A DNA stretch of 64,000 bases from Lachnospiraceae bacterium (GCA_900764695.1 CAAFOY010000079.1:1-64000); one strand, 5' to 3'. Positions 44,344 to 53,941 are shown, counted from the first letter of the stretch. Numbers and translations are program-made. Notes: generated from the letters alone by a model not told the origin.

Positions 44344-45645
44344 ATGGATACAATGCTTATTGTAGATGACAATGAGATTGATAGAAATATCATTGCTAAT
44401 TATTTTGCAGAAGATTTTATGATTCTGGAGGCGCAAAGTGGAGAAGAGTGCTTTAGAATTTTAAAAGAGTACAAATATAATATTGATATTGTATTATTGG
44501 ATAACTGGTTACCTGATATGACAGGTGTGGATATTCTTAAGGAAAGAAAGTTAGATCAAAGATTTGCAGATATTCCTGTTATTATTGTTACAGTTAACAA
44601 TGATTCAGCAAATTTAATCGAAGCTTTTAAAAATGGAGCAGATGATTACATAACAAAGCCGCTTGTAAGGGAAGTAATTAAGGCACGTGTAAGCAATGTT
44701 TTGATTGCTACAAGAAAATACGCAGAAATACAAAAGAAAAACAGAGAATTGTCAGAACTTTCCGAACTTGATCAGATGACAGGGTTATATAATAAGATGA
44801 CAACTGTTAATAAAATTAATAACCGGCTTTATGAACATAAGAATCATATAGGTGCAATTATTGTTGTTGATATGGATGATTTTAAATATATAAATGATAG
44901 TGAAGGACATTTGATTGGTGACCATGCAATAAAACGTGTATCTAGAATATTGAAGGATAACTTTAGAAAAGAAGACATAATAGGTCGAATTGGCGGAGAT
45001 GAATTTGTTGTATTTTTAAATGATATTCCGGATAAAGAGATTGCCAGAAGAAAGGCAAGAGATATAATTAGAATATTTAAAGTAAAGAAAAGTACAGTGA
45101 TTAAAGGAAGAACTACTGTAAGTGTCGGATTAGCATTTGCTGATAATGGAACAAATGATTATAAAGAATTATTTGACAGAGCTGATAAAGCTTTAGCAGA
45201 AGCAAAGAAATATGGTAAAGCATGTTACCATGAATATGGCGTGGATGATTATGGTACTTATGAAGAAAAAAGAGAAAGCGTTATTGTATATAGTAAAAGC
45301 CGAACCATATGTCATGCGATAGATAAGGCAATCAGTAGCAAATATAACGTGATTGAAGTTATTTCATCAGACGAAATAGATAAAGTTATAAAGCAACAGC
45401 GCGAAATTAGGATTATAATTGCGGATTTATCAAATGATGAAGATGATGGAAAATTAATTATGGATTATTTAGATAATAATAAGGATATAGCAGGTATTCC
45501 TAAGATTGCAGTTTGCAAGGAAAGCAATATCGAGCAGTGTAAGATAGCAATTCAGGGAGGCGTTGTTGATTTGATGATGGAACCTATTGAAAAAGATATT
45601 GTGAGAAGAAGAGTATCAAGAATAATTAAAGATGAGGAAAAGTAA
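44344..45645 (+). CDS. Response regulator diguanylate cyclase (REC-GGDEF-REC-like)
   Basis: In this 433-residue protein, residues 1-120 are a receiver (LIVDDNEIDR, phospho-Asp in LLDNWLPDMTG, TKPL). Residues ~135-300 are a GGDEF domain with an intact active site IGRIGGDEF, a D-M-D-D-F metal site and the inhibitory I-site RKED five residues ahead of GGDEF. Residues ~310-430 are a second, degenerate receiver-like domain (IVYSKSRTICHAID, IIIADLSNDED, VDLMMEPI). It should make c-di-GMP with feedback control. GGGGAGGTAAATTAAATA precedes the ATG. No cognate kinase gene is nearby. Confidence 0.93.
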   Translation: MDTMLIVDDNEIDRNIIANYFAEDFMILEAQSGEECFRILKEYKYNIDIVLLDNWLPDMTGVDILKERKLDQRFADIPVIIVTVNNDSANLIEAFKNGADDYITKPLVREVIKARVSNVLIATRKYAEIQKKNRELSELSELDQMTGLYNKMTTVNKINNRLYEHKNHIGAIIVVDMDDFKYINDSEGHLIGDHAIKRVSRILKDNFRKEDIIGRIGGDEFVVFLNDIPDKEIARRKARDIIRIFKVKKSTVIKGRTTVSVGLAFADNGTNDYKELFDRADKALAEAKKYGKACYHEYGVDDYGTYEEKRESVIVYSKSRTICHAIDKAISSKYNVIEVISSDEIDKVIKQQREIRIIIADLSNDEDDGKLIMDYLDNNKDIAGIPKIAVCKESNIEQCKIAIQGGVVDLMMEPIEKDIVRRRVSRIIKDEEK

Positions 45646-45735
45646 ATACTAACCATAATATAGTTAGTAATATTTATTTTTAATTTTAATCCAAGCTTTA
45701 ATAATTAGTTGAATAAATCCTGAAAATAAATATGA

Positions 45736-45787
45736 AATCTTCGAAAAAGAGGAGGCAATAACCAAATCTTTTTCGGGGATTTTTTAT
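45736..45787 (+). terminator. Terminator after the GGDEF gene
   Basis: AATCTTCGAAAAAGA pairs with TCTTTTTCGGGGATT (one G-U), then TTTTTATT. Confidence 0.85.
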
Positions 45788-45850
45788 TGACAAAAAGAGG
45801 ATGTTATGTGATAATAACTTTAATGCTTTAAAGCGTAACGGTTTAAAGCG
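45787..45850 (+). promoter_or_regulatory. Promoter and palindromic/direct-repeat site before the symporter
   Basis: TTGACA (45787-45792), 17-base spacer, GATAAT (45810-45815). Just downstream is the palindrome GCTTTAAAGC (45825-45834), with TTTAAAGCG repeated at 45827-45835 and 45842-45850. This is a plausible operator for a repressor; the regulator is unknown. Confidence 0.6.
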
Positions 45851-45886
45851 ACGATAAAGGTATGTAACTAAAAGTGGAGGAACAAA

Positions 45887-47413
45887 ATGTTAGTTAAAGT
45901 TTTATTATTGATTGTATTTTTTGCAGTCATGATTGGAATTGGTGTGTATACAAGAAAGCATGCCACAGATGTTAACGGGTTTGTATTGGGTTCAAGATCT
46001 GCAGGACCATGGATTACAGCATTTGCATATGGAACATCGTATTTTTCAGCAGTTGTTTTTGTAGGATATGCAGGACAGTTTGGTTGGAAATATGGTATTG
46101 CTTCTACATGGATTGGACTTGGTAATGCCATACTTGGTAGTTTGTTAGCATGGTTTGTATTAGGTAGAAGAACAAGAGTTATGACTCAGCATATAGATGC
46201 TAAGACAATGCCTGATTATTTTGGAAAAAGATATAACAGTGATGCACTTAAAATAGCAGCCAGTGTTATCACATTTGTATTCTTAATTCCATATACAGCA
46301 TCTGTATATAATGGTCTTTCAAGATTATTTGGAATGGCATTTGACATACCATATAGCACAGTTGTTATTATTATGGCAGTGCTTACAGGACTTTATGTTA
46401 TTCTTGGTGGATATATGGCAACAGCAATTAATGACTTTATTCAGGGGATTGTAATGTTGTTTGGTATTTGTGCAGTTATTTATTCAGTATTAAACGGACA
46501 GGGTGGATTTTACAGCTCATTGTCAAAACTTGCAGCGCAGGTGCCTGTAGAGGGAGATGTAATTAAGGTAGCAGGTGACGGAATATTTGCATCATTTTTT
46601 GGACCTGATCCATTAAATCTTTTAGGAGTGATTATATTAACTTCATTAGGAACATGGGGACTTCCTCAGATGGTTGGTAAATTTTACGCAATTAAAAGTG
46701 AAAAATCAATCAAGACAGGTATGATAGTTTCAACTGCATTTGCAGTAGTTGTTTCAGGTGGATGTTATTTCTTAGGAGGATTTGGAAGATTATTCTCTGA
46801 TAAAATTGATATTGCAACCGGTGGATATGATTCAATTATCCCTACAATGCTTTCAACACTTCCTGATATATTAATAGGTATTGTAATTGTATTAGTATTA
46901 TCAGCTTCAATGTCAACACTTTCATCATTAGTACTTACATCAAGTTCTACAATTACAATTGACTTTTTGGGAACAACGGTATTGAAGAAAACAGCAGAAA
47001 AGAAACAAGTATTACTTATGAGAATTTTCGTAGTAGTATTTGTAGCAATTTCTGTAATTATCGCATTAAATAAAGACAGCATTCCAAATATTGCTCAGCT
47101 TATGGGTTACTCATGGGGAGCTTTGGCAGGAGCATTCCTTGCGCCATTTATGTATGGATTATATTGGAAGAAAGTTACAAAGGCTTCTGTATGGGCAAGT
47201 TTTATTTTCAGCATCATAGTTACTGTGACAAATATGATTTGGGGTTACATACAGTCACCAATTAATGCAGGTGCATTTACAATGCTTGTAAGTTTAATTC
47301 TTGTACCTATTATAAGTTTATTAACACCTAAGATGAAAAAAGAAGAAACAGATAAATTATTTGAATGCTTTGAAGAAAAGGTAGAAGTTCCGGTAAAGGA
47401 TGCTTTGGATTAG
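45887..47413 (+). CDS. Sodium/solute symporter (SSS family)
   Basis: This 508-residue membrane protein of the sodium:solute symporter family (PutP/PanF-like) has 12-13 hydrophobic segments. Family signatures are visible: VLGSRSAGPWITAFAYGTSYFSA at the start (quoted for its GSR-x-G-W-x-A pattern), GGYMATAINDFIQGIVML, WGLPQMVGKFYAIKSEKS and LSASMSTLSSLVLTSSS, including the Na+-site Ser/Thr residues. The substrate cannot be told from sequence. GGAGGAACAAA precedes the ATG. Confidence 0.92.
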   Translation: MLVKVLLLIVFFAVMIGIGVYTRKHATDVNGFVLGSRSAGPWITAFAYGTSYFSAVVFVGYAGQFGWKYGIASTWIGLGNAILGSLLAWFVLGRRTRVMTQHIDAKTMPDYFGKRYNSDALKIAASVITFVFLIPYTASVYNGLSRLFGMAFDIPYSTVVIIMAVLTGLYVILGGYMATAINDFIQGIVMLFGICAVIYSVLNGQGGFYSSLSKLAAQVPVEGDVIKVAGDGIFASFFGPDPLNLLGVIILTSLGTWGLPQMVGKFYAIKSEKSIKTGMIVSTAFAVVVSGGCYFLGGFGRLFSDKIDIATGGYDSIIPTMLSTLPDILIGIVIVLVLSASMSTLSSLVLTSSSTITIDFLGTTVLKKTAEKKQVLLMRIFVVVFVAISVIIALNKDSIPNIAQLMGYSWGALAGAFLAPFMYGLYWKKVTKASVWASFIFSIIVTVTNMIWGYIQSPINAGAFTMLVSLILVPIISLLTPKMKKEETDKLFECFEEKVEVPVKDALD

Positions 47414-47537
47414 TAGTAAAGCATTGACTTACATAAAATCTCTGTTTATAATTTTATGGTGAGCGTAAGCTTAGATACATAAAATAGAATAAACTGTTCA
47501 ACAACACAAGGGCAGAAGAAAATGGAGGAGTACAATA

Positions 47538-48410
47538 ATGCAGGAATTTAAACCGGTAAAAGAAGGAAAAGTACGTGAGATTTACGATAATGGAGACAAT
47601 ATGATTATTGTTGCAACAGACAGAATCTCAGCATTTGATGACATCTTAAAGAACAAGATTACAGACAAGGGTGCGGTTTTAACACAGATGTCAAAATTTT
47701 GGTTTGATTATACAAAGGATGTTGTTCCTAACCATATGGTATCAACAGATGTTAAAGATATGCCGGAATTTTTCCAGAATGACAAATTTGCTGGCAGAAG
47801 TATGATGTGTAAGAAGTTAGAAATGCTTCCAATCGAATGTATCGTTCGTGGATACATTACAGGAAGTGGTTGGGCAAGTTACAAGGAAAATGGAACAGTT
47901 TGCGGAATAAAACTTCCTGAAGGTCTTGTAGAATCAGATAAGTTGCCTGAACCAATTTATACACCAAGTACAAAGGCAGAAATAGGACTCCATGATGAAA
48001 ATATTTCATTTGAACAGAGTGTAGAAGTACTAGAAAAAGCATATCCTGGAAAAGGTGCAGAATATGCAGAAAAGATTAAAGATTGCACAATTGCTTTATA
48101 TAAGAAATGTGCAGAATATGCTTTAAGCAAAGGAATCATTATTGCAGATACTAAATTTGAATTTGGTTTAGATGAAAATGGAAACGTAGTAATTGGTGAT
48201 GAAATGTTAACACCTGACAGCTCACGTTTCTGGCCACTCGAAGGATATAAACCGGGACAGGGACAGCCTTCATTTGATAAGCAGTACGTAAGAGACTGGT
48301 TAAAAGCTAACCCTGACAATGATTTACTTCTTCCGGATGAAGTTGTTGAAAAGACAGTTGCTAAATATAAAGAAGCATATGAATTATTAACAGGTGAAAA
48401 ATTTGCATAG
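47538..48410 (+). CDS. purC: Phosphoribosylaminoimidazole-succinocarboxamide synthase
   Basis: This 290-residue SAICAR synthetase adds aspartate to CAIR in purine synthesis. Motifs include EGKVREIYDNGDNMIIVATDRISAFD in the N-terminal half (ATP site), IECIVRGYITGSGWASYK, and IIADTKFEFGLDENG followed by ITDEMLTPDSSRFWP-like GDEMLTPDSSRFWPLEGY. Length matches the long PurC form. GGAGGAGTACAATA precedes the ATG. It stands alone, without other pur genes. Confidence 0.96.
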   Translation: MQEFKPVKEGKVREIYDNGDNMIIVATDRISAFDDILKNKITDKGAVLTQMSKFWFDYTKDVVPNHMVSTDVKDMPEFFQNDKFAGRSMMCKKLEMLPIECIVRGYITGSGWASYKENGTVCGIKLPEGLVESDKLPEPIYTPSTKAEIGLHDENISFEQSVEVLEKAYPGKGAEYAEKIKDCTIALYKKCAEYALSKGIIIADTKFEFGLDENGNVVIGDEMLTPDSSRFWPLEGYKPGQGQPSFDKQYVRDWLKANPDNDLLLPDEVVEKTVAKYKEAYELLTGEKFA

Positions 48411-48432
48411 GTTGATATGCAGATAAACCTTT

Positions 48433-48497
48433 AAAATCCCCATAAAATTTGATTGTGCGCTTTAAAAGCATAATTGAATTTTATGGGGATTTTTTTG
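48433..48497 (+). terminator. Terminator after purC
   Basis: AAAATCCCCATAAAATT pairs with AATTTTATGGGGATTTT, followed by a T run. Confidence 0.9.
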
Positions 48498-48683
48498 CAA
48501 AAGTGATGAGTGATAAAAAATTATCTGGTATAGTCTTAGTAAAGAAAGCAAAAATGGGGGACTTAACGATGGTTGAGATTTAAATAAATGTAATATATGC
48601 TACTCAGAAACAGCAATACGAAAGAGTTACACTTCCGAAATAATCTTAATGCGAGAAATTTTAGATAATAATTGTTGATGTTT

Positions 48684-48887
48684 TTTACGGATAAATTTTT
48701 CTTTTTTGATTTCATCCGTAAATATAGTAAAAAATCCAAAAACAAATCCTATATACAATCTACAAGCAAACCCCAAATTATAAATCCCAACGAAAATCCC
48801 CCAAAAACAAACCATAAACACAATCTACAAGCAAACCCTGCTTTCCCACTATATAAATATCCCTCAAAATACATCTCTACATTCATT
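48684..48887. other. Strand-asymmetric non-coding stretch with hairpin and direct repeats
   Basis: A 9-bp stem TTTACGGAT / ATCCGTAAA lies at 48684-48722. The next ~165 bases contain only five G on the plus strand. About 38 bases are duplicated (48736-48773 and 48801-48838), including the perfect 19-base repeat ACAATCTACAAGCAAACCC. Short frames on either strand are Lys/Asn/Pro-rich or Phe/Gly-rich and lack ribosome binding sites. Otherwise 48498-49032 holds only the promoter at 48886 and a short hairpin (AGTGCA / TGCACT). Confidence 0.7.
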
Positions 48888-48914
48888 GACGAATATATCC
48901 TAATTAGGTATAAT
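48886..48914 (+). promoter_or_regulatory. Sigma-A promoter of the iorAB operon
   Basis: TTGACG (48886-48891), 17-base spacer, TATAAT (48909-48914). Confidence 0.8.
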
Positions 48915-49032
48915 TTACTTTATGAGTTTAAAGCAAAAAAGCAGTAAATTATGCTAAATACAAAATAATATGAAGTGCATTTGTATTGCACTATCAGTTT
49001 TATACATAATGACGAAAGGCAGGTTACATATT

Positions 49033-50778
49033 TTGAGTAAAAAAATTATGTTAGGTAACGAGGCGATTGCCAGAGGAGCATATGAAGCAGGAGTTAAAGT
49101 TACTTCAGCTTATCCTGGCACACCAAGTACAGAAATTAGTGAAAATGTTGTTAAATACCCGGGGATTAAAGCTGAGTGGGCACCGAATGAAAAAGTAGCA
49201 ACAGAAGTTGCAATTGGTGCATCTATGGCAGGAGTTCGTTCAATGTGTATGATGAAACACGTTGGTGTAAACGTTGCATCTGACCCATTATACACAGTAT
49301 CTTATATCGGTGTTAATGGTGGTATGGTTTTAGTTGCAGCAGATGACCCCGGAATGTACAGTTCACAGAACGAACAGGATTCGAGAATGGTTGCAAGAGC
49401 AGCAATGGTTCCTGTTGTAGAACCATCAGACAGTGAAGAAGCAAGAGTATTTACAAAGAGAGCGTATGAACTTTCAGAAAAATATGACACTCCTGTAATT
49501 CTTCGTTCAACAACAAGACTTTCACATTCACAGGGAATTGTTAATCTTGAAGAAAGACAGGAAATAGAAGATAAGCCATATGAAAGAAATGTAGCAAAAA
49601 ATGTTATGATGCCGGGAAATGCAATTAAGCGTCATATTTTTGTAGAAGAACGTTTAAAGAGAATGGCAGAAGATGCATGTACATTAGACATTAATAAAGT
49701 TGAATACAACGATACAAAGATTGGTGTTATTACAAGTGGTATCGTATATCAGTATGTAAAAGAAGTATTACCTAATGCATCAGTTCTTAAGTTAGGATTG
49801 GTAAATCCACTTCCTATGAAACTGATCGAAGAATTTGCATCAAAGGTAGACACATTATATGTTATAGAAGAATTAGAGCCTGTAATAGAAGAACAGGTTA
49901 AGGCTCATGGAATCAAATGTATTGGAAAAGAAATTTTTACAGTACAGGGTGAATACAGTGCAAATATGCTTAGAAAAGCAATCTTAAAAGAAGATTTAGA
50001 TTTAGATACACCTGCACAGGCACCGGCAAGACCACCAATTCTTTGTCCGGGATGTCCTCATAGAAGTACATTCTCAGTATTAAAGAAATTAAAAATTCAT
50101 GCAGCAGGTGATATCGGATGCTACACATTAGGAGCTGTAAATCCTTTAAATGTAGTAGATACAACAGTTTGTATGGGTGCAAGTATTTCAACACTTCACG
50201 GTATTGAAAAAGCTAAAGGAAAAGATTTCATAAAGAACTGGGTTGCAGTAATTGGTGATTCAACATTTTTACATACAGGTGTTAATTCACTTATGAACAT
50301 GGTTTACAATCAGGCAACAGGAACAGTTATGATTTTAGATAACTCAACAACAGGTATGACAGGTCATCAGGATCACTCAGCAACAGGAAAAATGTTAAAT
50401 GGTGAACCAACATACGCTATTGATTTAGTAGATTTGTGTCATGCAATCGGTGTAAAGCATGTAGAAGTTGTAGATGCATTTGATATTAAGAAATTGGAAG
50501 AAGTAATTAAGACAGAAGTTGCAAGAGATGAAGTTTCTGTTATTATTTCTCAGTCACCATGTGCATTACTTAAGTCATTTGTACCAAAGGGCAAATGTTA
50601 TACAATTCCTGAAAAATGTAAGAAGTGCGGAATGTGTCTCGTACCGGGATGTCCTGCAATTACAAAGAATGAAGACGGAACAGTTTCAATTGATGCAACA
50701 ATGTGTAACGGTTGTGGATTATGTATGCAGAATTGTAAATTCGATGCAATTGGATTAAAAGAGAGAGGTGACAAATAA
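49033..50778 (+). CDS. iorA: Indolepyruvate ferredoxin oxidoreductase, alpha subunit
   Basis: This 581-residue subunit oxidatively decarboxylates aryl pyruvates (indolepyruvate, phenylpyruvate, hydroxyphenylpyruvate) to aryl-acetyl-CoA with ferredoxin. The N-terminal pyrimidine domain starts LGNEAIARGAYEAGVKVTSAYPGTPSTE. The TPP domain has CPGCPHRSTFSVLKKL and GDSTFLHTGVNSLMN with DNSTTGMTG. Two 4Fe-4S clusters end the chain (CKKCGMCLVPGCP and CNGCGLCMQNC). I start at TTG 49033, nine bases after AGGCAGG; earlier in-frame ATGs at 48970 and 49009 add residues not expected in the family. The stop overlaps the iorB start. Confidence 0.95.
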   Translation: MSKKIMLGNEAIARGAYEAGVKVTSAYPGTPSTEISENVVKYPGIKAEWAPNEKVATEVAIGASMAGVRSMCMMKHVGVNVASDPLYTVSYIGVNGGMVLVAADDPGMYSSQNEQDSRMVARAAMVPVVEPSDSEEARVFTKRAYELSEKYDTPVILRSTTRLSHSQGIVNLEERQEIEDKPYERNVAKNVMMPGNAIKRHIFVEERLKRMAEDACTLDINKVEYNDTKIGVITSGIVYQYVKEVLPNASVLKLGLVNPLPMKLIEEFASKVDTLYVIEELEPVIEEQVKAHGIKCIGKEIFTVQGEYSANMLRKAILKEDLDLDTPAQAPARPPILCPGCPHRSTFSVLKKLKIHAAGDIGCYTLGAVNPLNVVDTTVCMGASISTLHGIEKAKGKDFIKNWVAVIGDSTFLHTGVNSLMNMVYNQATGTVMILDNSTTGMTGHQDHSATGKMLNGEPTYAIDLVDLCHAIGVKHVEVVDAFDIKKLEEVIKTEVARDEVSVIISQSPCALLKSFVPKGKCYTIPEKCKKCGMCLVPGCPAITKNEDGTVSIDATMCNGCGLCMQNCKFDAIGLKERGDK

Positions 50779-51353
50779 TGGCAGATACAAAGAATATTAT
50801 GATTGTTGGTGTAGGCGGACAGGGTACACTTCTCACAAGTAGAGTTTTAGGTGGAATCACAATTGAAAGCGGATATGATGTAAAACTTTCAGAAGTTCAT
50901 GGGATGGCACAGCGTGGAGGAAGCGTTGTTACATTTGTAAGATATGGAGAAAAGGTAGCTGAACCAATTGTTGAAGAAGGTCAGGCAGATGTATTAATCG
51001 CATTTGAACGTCTTGAAGCATTAAGATATGCACATTTTCTTAAAAAAGACGGTGTAATTATCGTAAATGACCAGAGAATTGACCCTATGACAGTAGTTAC
51101 AGGATTAGCAGAATATCCTGAAAACATTATTGAAAATCTTAGCAAAAAACATAAAGTAATCGCAGTAAATGCAATGGATGAAGCATTAAAACTTGGAAAT
51201 TCAAGAGTATTTAATGTAATTATTTTAGGCGTTGCTGCAAAACATATGGATTTTGAAAAAGATAAATGGATTGAAGTTATAAAAGCAACAGTTCCACCAA
51301 AGACAGTAGACATTAATATTGCTGCATTTGAAAAAGGATACGAATTAGCATAA
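50778..51353 (+). CDS. iorB: Indolepyruvate ferredoxin oxidoreductase, beta subunit
   Basis: This 191-residue gamma/beta-type subunit of the 2-oxoacid:acceptor oxidoreductase family has the typical start IMIVGVGGQGTLLTSRVLGG, then EVHGMAQRGGSVVTFVRYG and NAMDEALKLGNSRVFNVIILG. It partners IorA; the two genes overlap by one base (TAATG). The following amidohydrolase gene starts 29 bases later in the same direction. Confidence 0.95.
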   Translation: MADTKNIMIVGVGGQGTLLTSRVLGGITIESGYDVKLSEVHGMAQRGGSVVTFVRYGEKVAEPIVEEGQADVLIAFERLEALRYAHFLKKDGVIIVNDQRIDPMTVVTGLAEYPENIIENLSKKHKVIAVNAMDEALKLGNSRVFNVIILGVAAKHMDFEKDKWIEVIKATVPPKTVDINIAAFEKGYELA

Positions 51354-51382
51354 TAAAAATAAACAATAAAGAAGGTGCAGTT

Positions 51383-52213
51383 GTGATAATTGATACACAT
51401 ACACACACTTTTCCGGATAGAATTGCCGCCAGAGCATTAGCCGGAATGGAGAAGAGTATTGTCGATAAACATGATTGGAATGTGAAGATAAAGGTGGCAG
51501 GAACAAGAGATGCACTTAGTGAATCTACAAAGAAAAACGGTGTCGATATTTCTGTGGTTGTTCCTGTGGCAACAAAACCTGAACAGTCTGCAAGTATTAA
51601 TGAATTTGCGGCACAAACTAATGAAAAAACAAAGGAAACAGGCGTATTTTCATTAGGCGCAATACATCCTGACAATGAAGATTATAAAGATATATTAGAT
51701 GACATTAAGAAAAAAGGATTAAAAGGAATTAAGGTTCATCCTGACTATCAAAAGGTTGAATTTGATGACCCAAGATATCTTAGAATTTTTAAATATGCAG
51801 ATGAACTTGGTCTTGTAATTGTAACACACGCGGGAGAAGATATAGGTCTTCCGGAAAAGATTCACTGTACACCTGATATGGTGCTTAATGTACTAAACAA
51901 AGTTAATCCTAAAAAATTAGTCCTTGCTCATATGGGTGGATGGAATTTATGGGATGAGGTAGAAGAAAAATTAGTGGGAAAAAATGTCTATTTTGACACG
52001 GCTTTTTCTTTTGAAAAAGGTATTCCCCACTTAGAAAAAGAACAATTTTTAAGAATTGTTGAAAAACATGGTGCAGATAAAATTTTATTTGCAACAGACA
52101 GTCCGTGGTCTGATCAGGGATATACACTTGAAAGATTAAAAGAATTTGGAATGCCTGAAAAAGCATTGAACCTTATATTAGGGGAAAATGCAAAAAAACT
52201 ATTTGAATTTTAA
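51383..52213 (+). CDS. Amidohydrolase-family metal-dependent hydrolase
   Basis: This 276-residue TIM-barrel hydrolase or decarboxylase of the amidohydrolase 2 type has metal ligands expected in IDTHTHTFPD (His-x-His), IKVHPDYQK, VTHAGED, LAHMGGW and the Asp in FATDSPW. GTG at 51383 follows GAAGGTGCA at normal spacing. It lies between iorB and an acyl-CoA ligase gene, so its substrate may be an aromatic or acyl compound in the same route, but this is inference from neighbourhood only. Confidence 0.88.
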   Translation: MIIDTHTHTFPDRIAARALAGMEKSIVDKHDWNVKIKVAGTRDALSESTKKNGVDISVVVPVATKPEQSASINEFAAQTNEKTKETGVFSLGAIHPDNEDYKDILDDIKKKGLKGIKVHPDYQKVEFDDPRYLRIFKYADELGLVIVTHAGEDIGLPEKIHCTPDMVLNVLNKVNPKKLVLAHMGGWNLWDEVEEKLVGKNVYFDTAFSFEKGIPHLEKEQFLRIVEKHGADKILFATDSPWSDQGYTLERLKEFGMPEKALNLILGENAKKLFEF

Positions 52214-52225
52214 TGAGGTAGAGAA

Positions 52226-53860
52226 ATGCCAATCACAGAGATTTTAGAGAAGAACGCAAAAGAATACGGAAAAGATGTCTGCTTAGTAGAAATTAATCCG
52301 GACTTGCAGGAAAAGAAAAGAGTAACATGGAGAGATTACGAATTAATCGAATCCAATCCAATGTGTCAGTATAGAAGAGAAATTACATGGCACGTATTTA
52401 ACGAAAAAGCAAACCGTTTTGCAAATCTGCTCATTAGCAGAGGAATTAAGAAAGGCGACAAAGTAGCAATTCTTTTAATGAACTGCTTAGAATGGCTTCC
52501 AATTTATTTTGGAATTTTAAAGGCAGGAGCTTTGGCTGTCCCATTAAATTTCAGATACGCAGCAGACGAAATAAAATACTGTGTTGAACTTGCAGAAGTA
52601 GATGTATTAGTATTTGGACCTGAATTTACAGGCCGTGTAGAAGAAATCGTTGATGAAATTGATGAAAAGAGAATTTTATTCTATGTAGGTGGTGACTGCC
52701 CAACATTTGCTGAAGATTATGATAAGTTAGCAGCAAATTGCCCAAGCTATTCACCTGACATTAAATTAACAGATGATGATTATGCGGCAATTTACTTTTC
52801 ATCTGGAACAACAGGTTTCCCTAAAGCTATTTTACATAAACACAGAAGTTTAATGCATGCAGCAAAAGTTGAACAGAAACATCATGGACAGACTAAGGAT
52901 GATGTATTTCTTTGCATTCCTCCACTTTACCATACAGGCGCAAAAATGCACTGGCTTGGAAGTTTTCTTGTGGGAGGCAAGGCAGTATTGCTTAAAGGTG
53001 TTACACCAAAGACTATTCTTGAAACAGTGTCAAATGAGCAGTGTACAATTGTATGGCTTTTGGTACCATGGGCTCAGGATATTTTGCTTGCAATAGAAAA
53101 AGGCGATGTTAAGCTTGAAGATTATAAATTAGACCAGTGGAGACTTATGCATATTGGTGCACAGCCGGTTCCACAGAGCTTAATTAAAAAATGGAAAACA
53201 ATTTTCCCTCATCATCAGTATGACACTAACTACGGTCTTAGTGAATCAATTGGACCTGGTGCTGTACATTTAGGAGTCGAAAATATTGACCATGTTGGTG
53301 CAATCGGTGTTCCGGGATATGGATGGAAAGTTAAGATTGTGGATGAAAATGGTGTAGAAGTTAAGCAGGGAGATGTCGGTGAATTAATTCTTAAAGGACC
53401 CGGTGTAATGGAATGTTATTACAACGACCCTAAGGCAACAGCAGAAACACTTAAAGACGGCTGGTTATACACAGGAGATATGGCTGAGCAGGATAGTGAG
53501 GGATTTATATACCTTGTAGACAGAAAGAAAGACGTTATTATTTCCGGTGGTGAAAATATTTATCCGGTTCAGATAGAGAATTTCTTAAGCAAACATCCTG
53601 ATATAAAAGATGTAGCTGTAATAGGTATTGCTGATACAAGATTAGGTGAAATATCAGCTGCAATTATTGAATTAAAACCAGGTGTAGCAACAACAGAAGA
53701 AGATATTAATAATTTCTGTAAGGAACTTCCACGTTACAAGAGACCTAGAAAAATTATTTTTGCGGATGTACCTAGAAATCCAACAGGTAAGATTGAAAAA
53801 CCTAAGTTAAGACATATGTATAACAGCGAAAACTTAGTAGATGCCCAGAACAGAGCGTAA
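52226..53860 (+). CDS. AMP-forming acyl-CoA ligase
   Basis: This 544-residue enzyme of the ANL superfamily has an ATP-binding P-loop YFSSGTTGFPKAIL, the A5 motif NYGLSE, GWLYTGDMAEQDSEG with VDRKKDVIISGGENIYP, and the C-terminal catalytic Lys in NPTGKIEKPKLR. Residues HNTPPLYHTG-like IPPLYHTGAKMHW line the acyl pocket. It should activate a carboxylic acid to its CoA thioester. It lies 12 bases after the amidohydrolase gene (GAGGTAGAGA as ribosome binding site), completing an iorA-iorB-hydrolase-ligase operon, so an aryl-acetate-type acid is a reasonable guess. Confidence 0.92.
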   Translation: MPITEILEKNAKEYGKDVCLVEINPDLQEKKRVTWRDYELIESNPMCQYRREITWHVFNEKANRFANLLISRGIKKGDKVAILLMNCLEWLPIYFGILKAGALAVPLNFRYAADEIKYCVELAEVDVLVFGPEFTGRVEEIVDEIDEKRILFYVGGDCPTFAEDYDKLAANCPSYSPDIKLTDDDYAAIYFSSGTTGFPKAILHKHRSLMHAAKVEQKHHGQTKDDVFLCIPPLYHTGAKMHWLGSFLVGGKAVLLKGVTPKTILETVSNEQCTIVWLLVPWAQDILLAIEKGDVKLEDYKLDQWRLMHIGAQPVPQSLIKKWKTIFPHHQYDTNYGLSESIGPGAVHLGVENIDHVGAIGVPGYGWKVKIVDENGVEVKQGDVGELILKGPGVMECYYNDPKATAETLKDGWLYTGDMAEQDSEGFIYLVDRKKDVIISGGENIYPVQIENFLSKHPDIKDVAVIGIADTRLGEISAAIIELKPGVATTEEDINNFCKELPRYKRPRKIIFADVPRNPTGKIEKPKLRHMYNSENLVDAQNRA

Positions 53861-53893
53861 AAGGGTAAATAATTAAATAAATTAAGATAATGC

Positions 53894-53941
53894 GAAAAGG
53901 CATAGCCCATAGAATTAAATTCATGAGTTGTGCCTTTTTTT
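53894..53941 (+). terminator. Terminator of the ior operon
   Basis: AAAAGGCA and TGCCTTTT pair, with AGAATT / AATTCA-type inner pairing, followed by T7. Confidence 0.88.

Noticed and set aside
48672..48947. Plus-strand 91-codon frame (Lys/Asn/Pro-rich) and the opposite 64-codon frame
   Set aside because: Neither has a ribosome binding site; the composition follows the G-depleted duplicated stretch, and the plus frame runs over the iorAB promoter.
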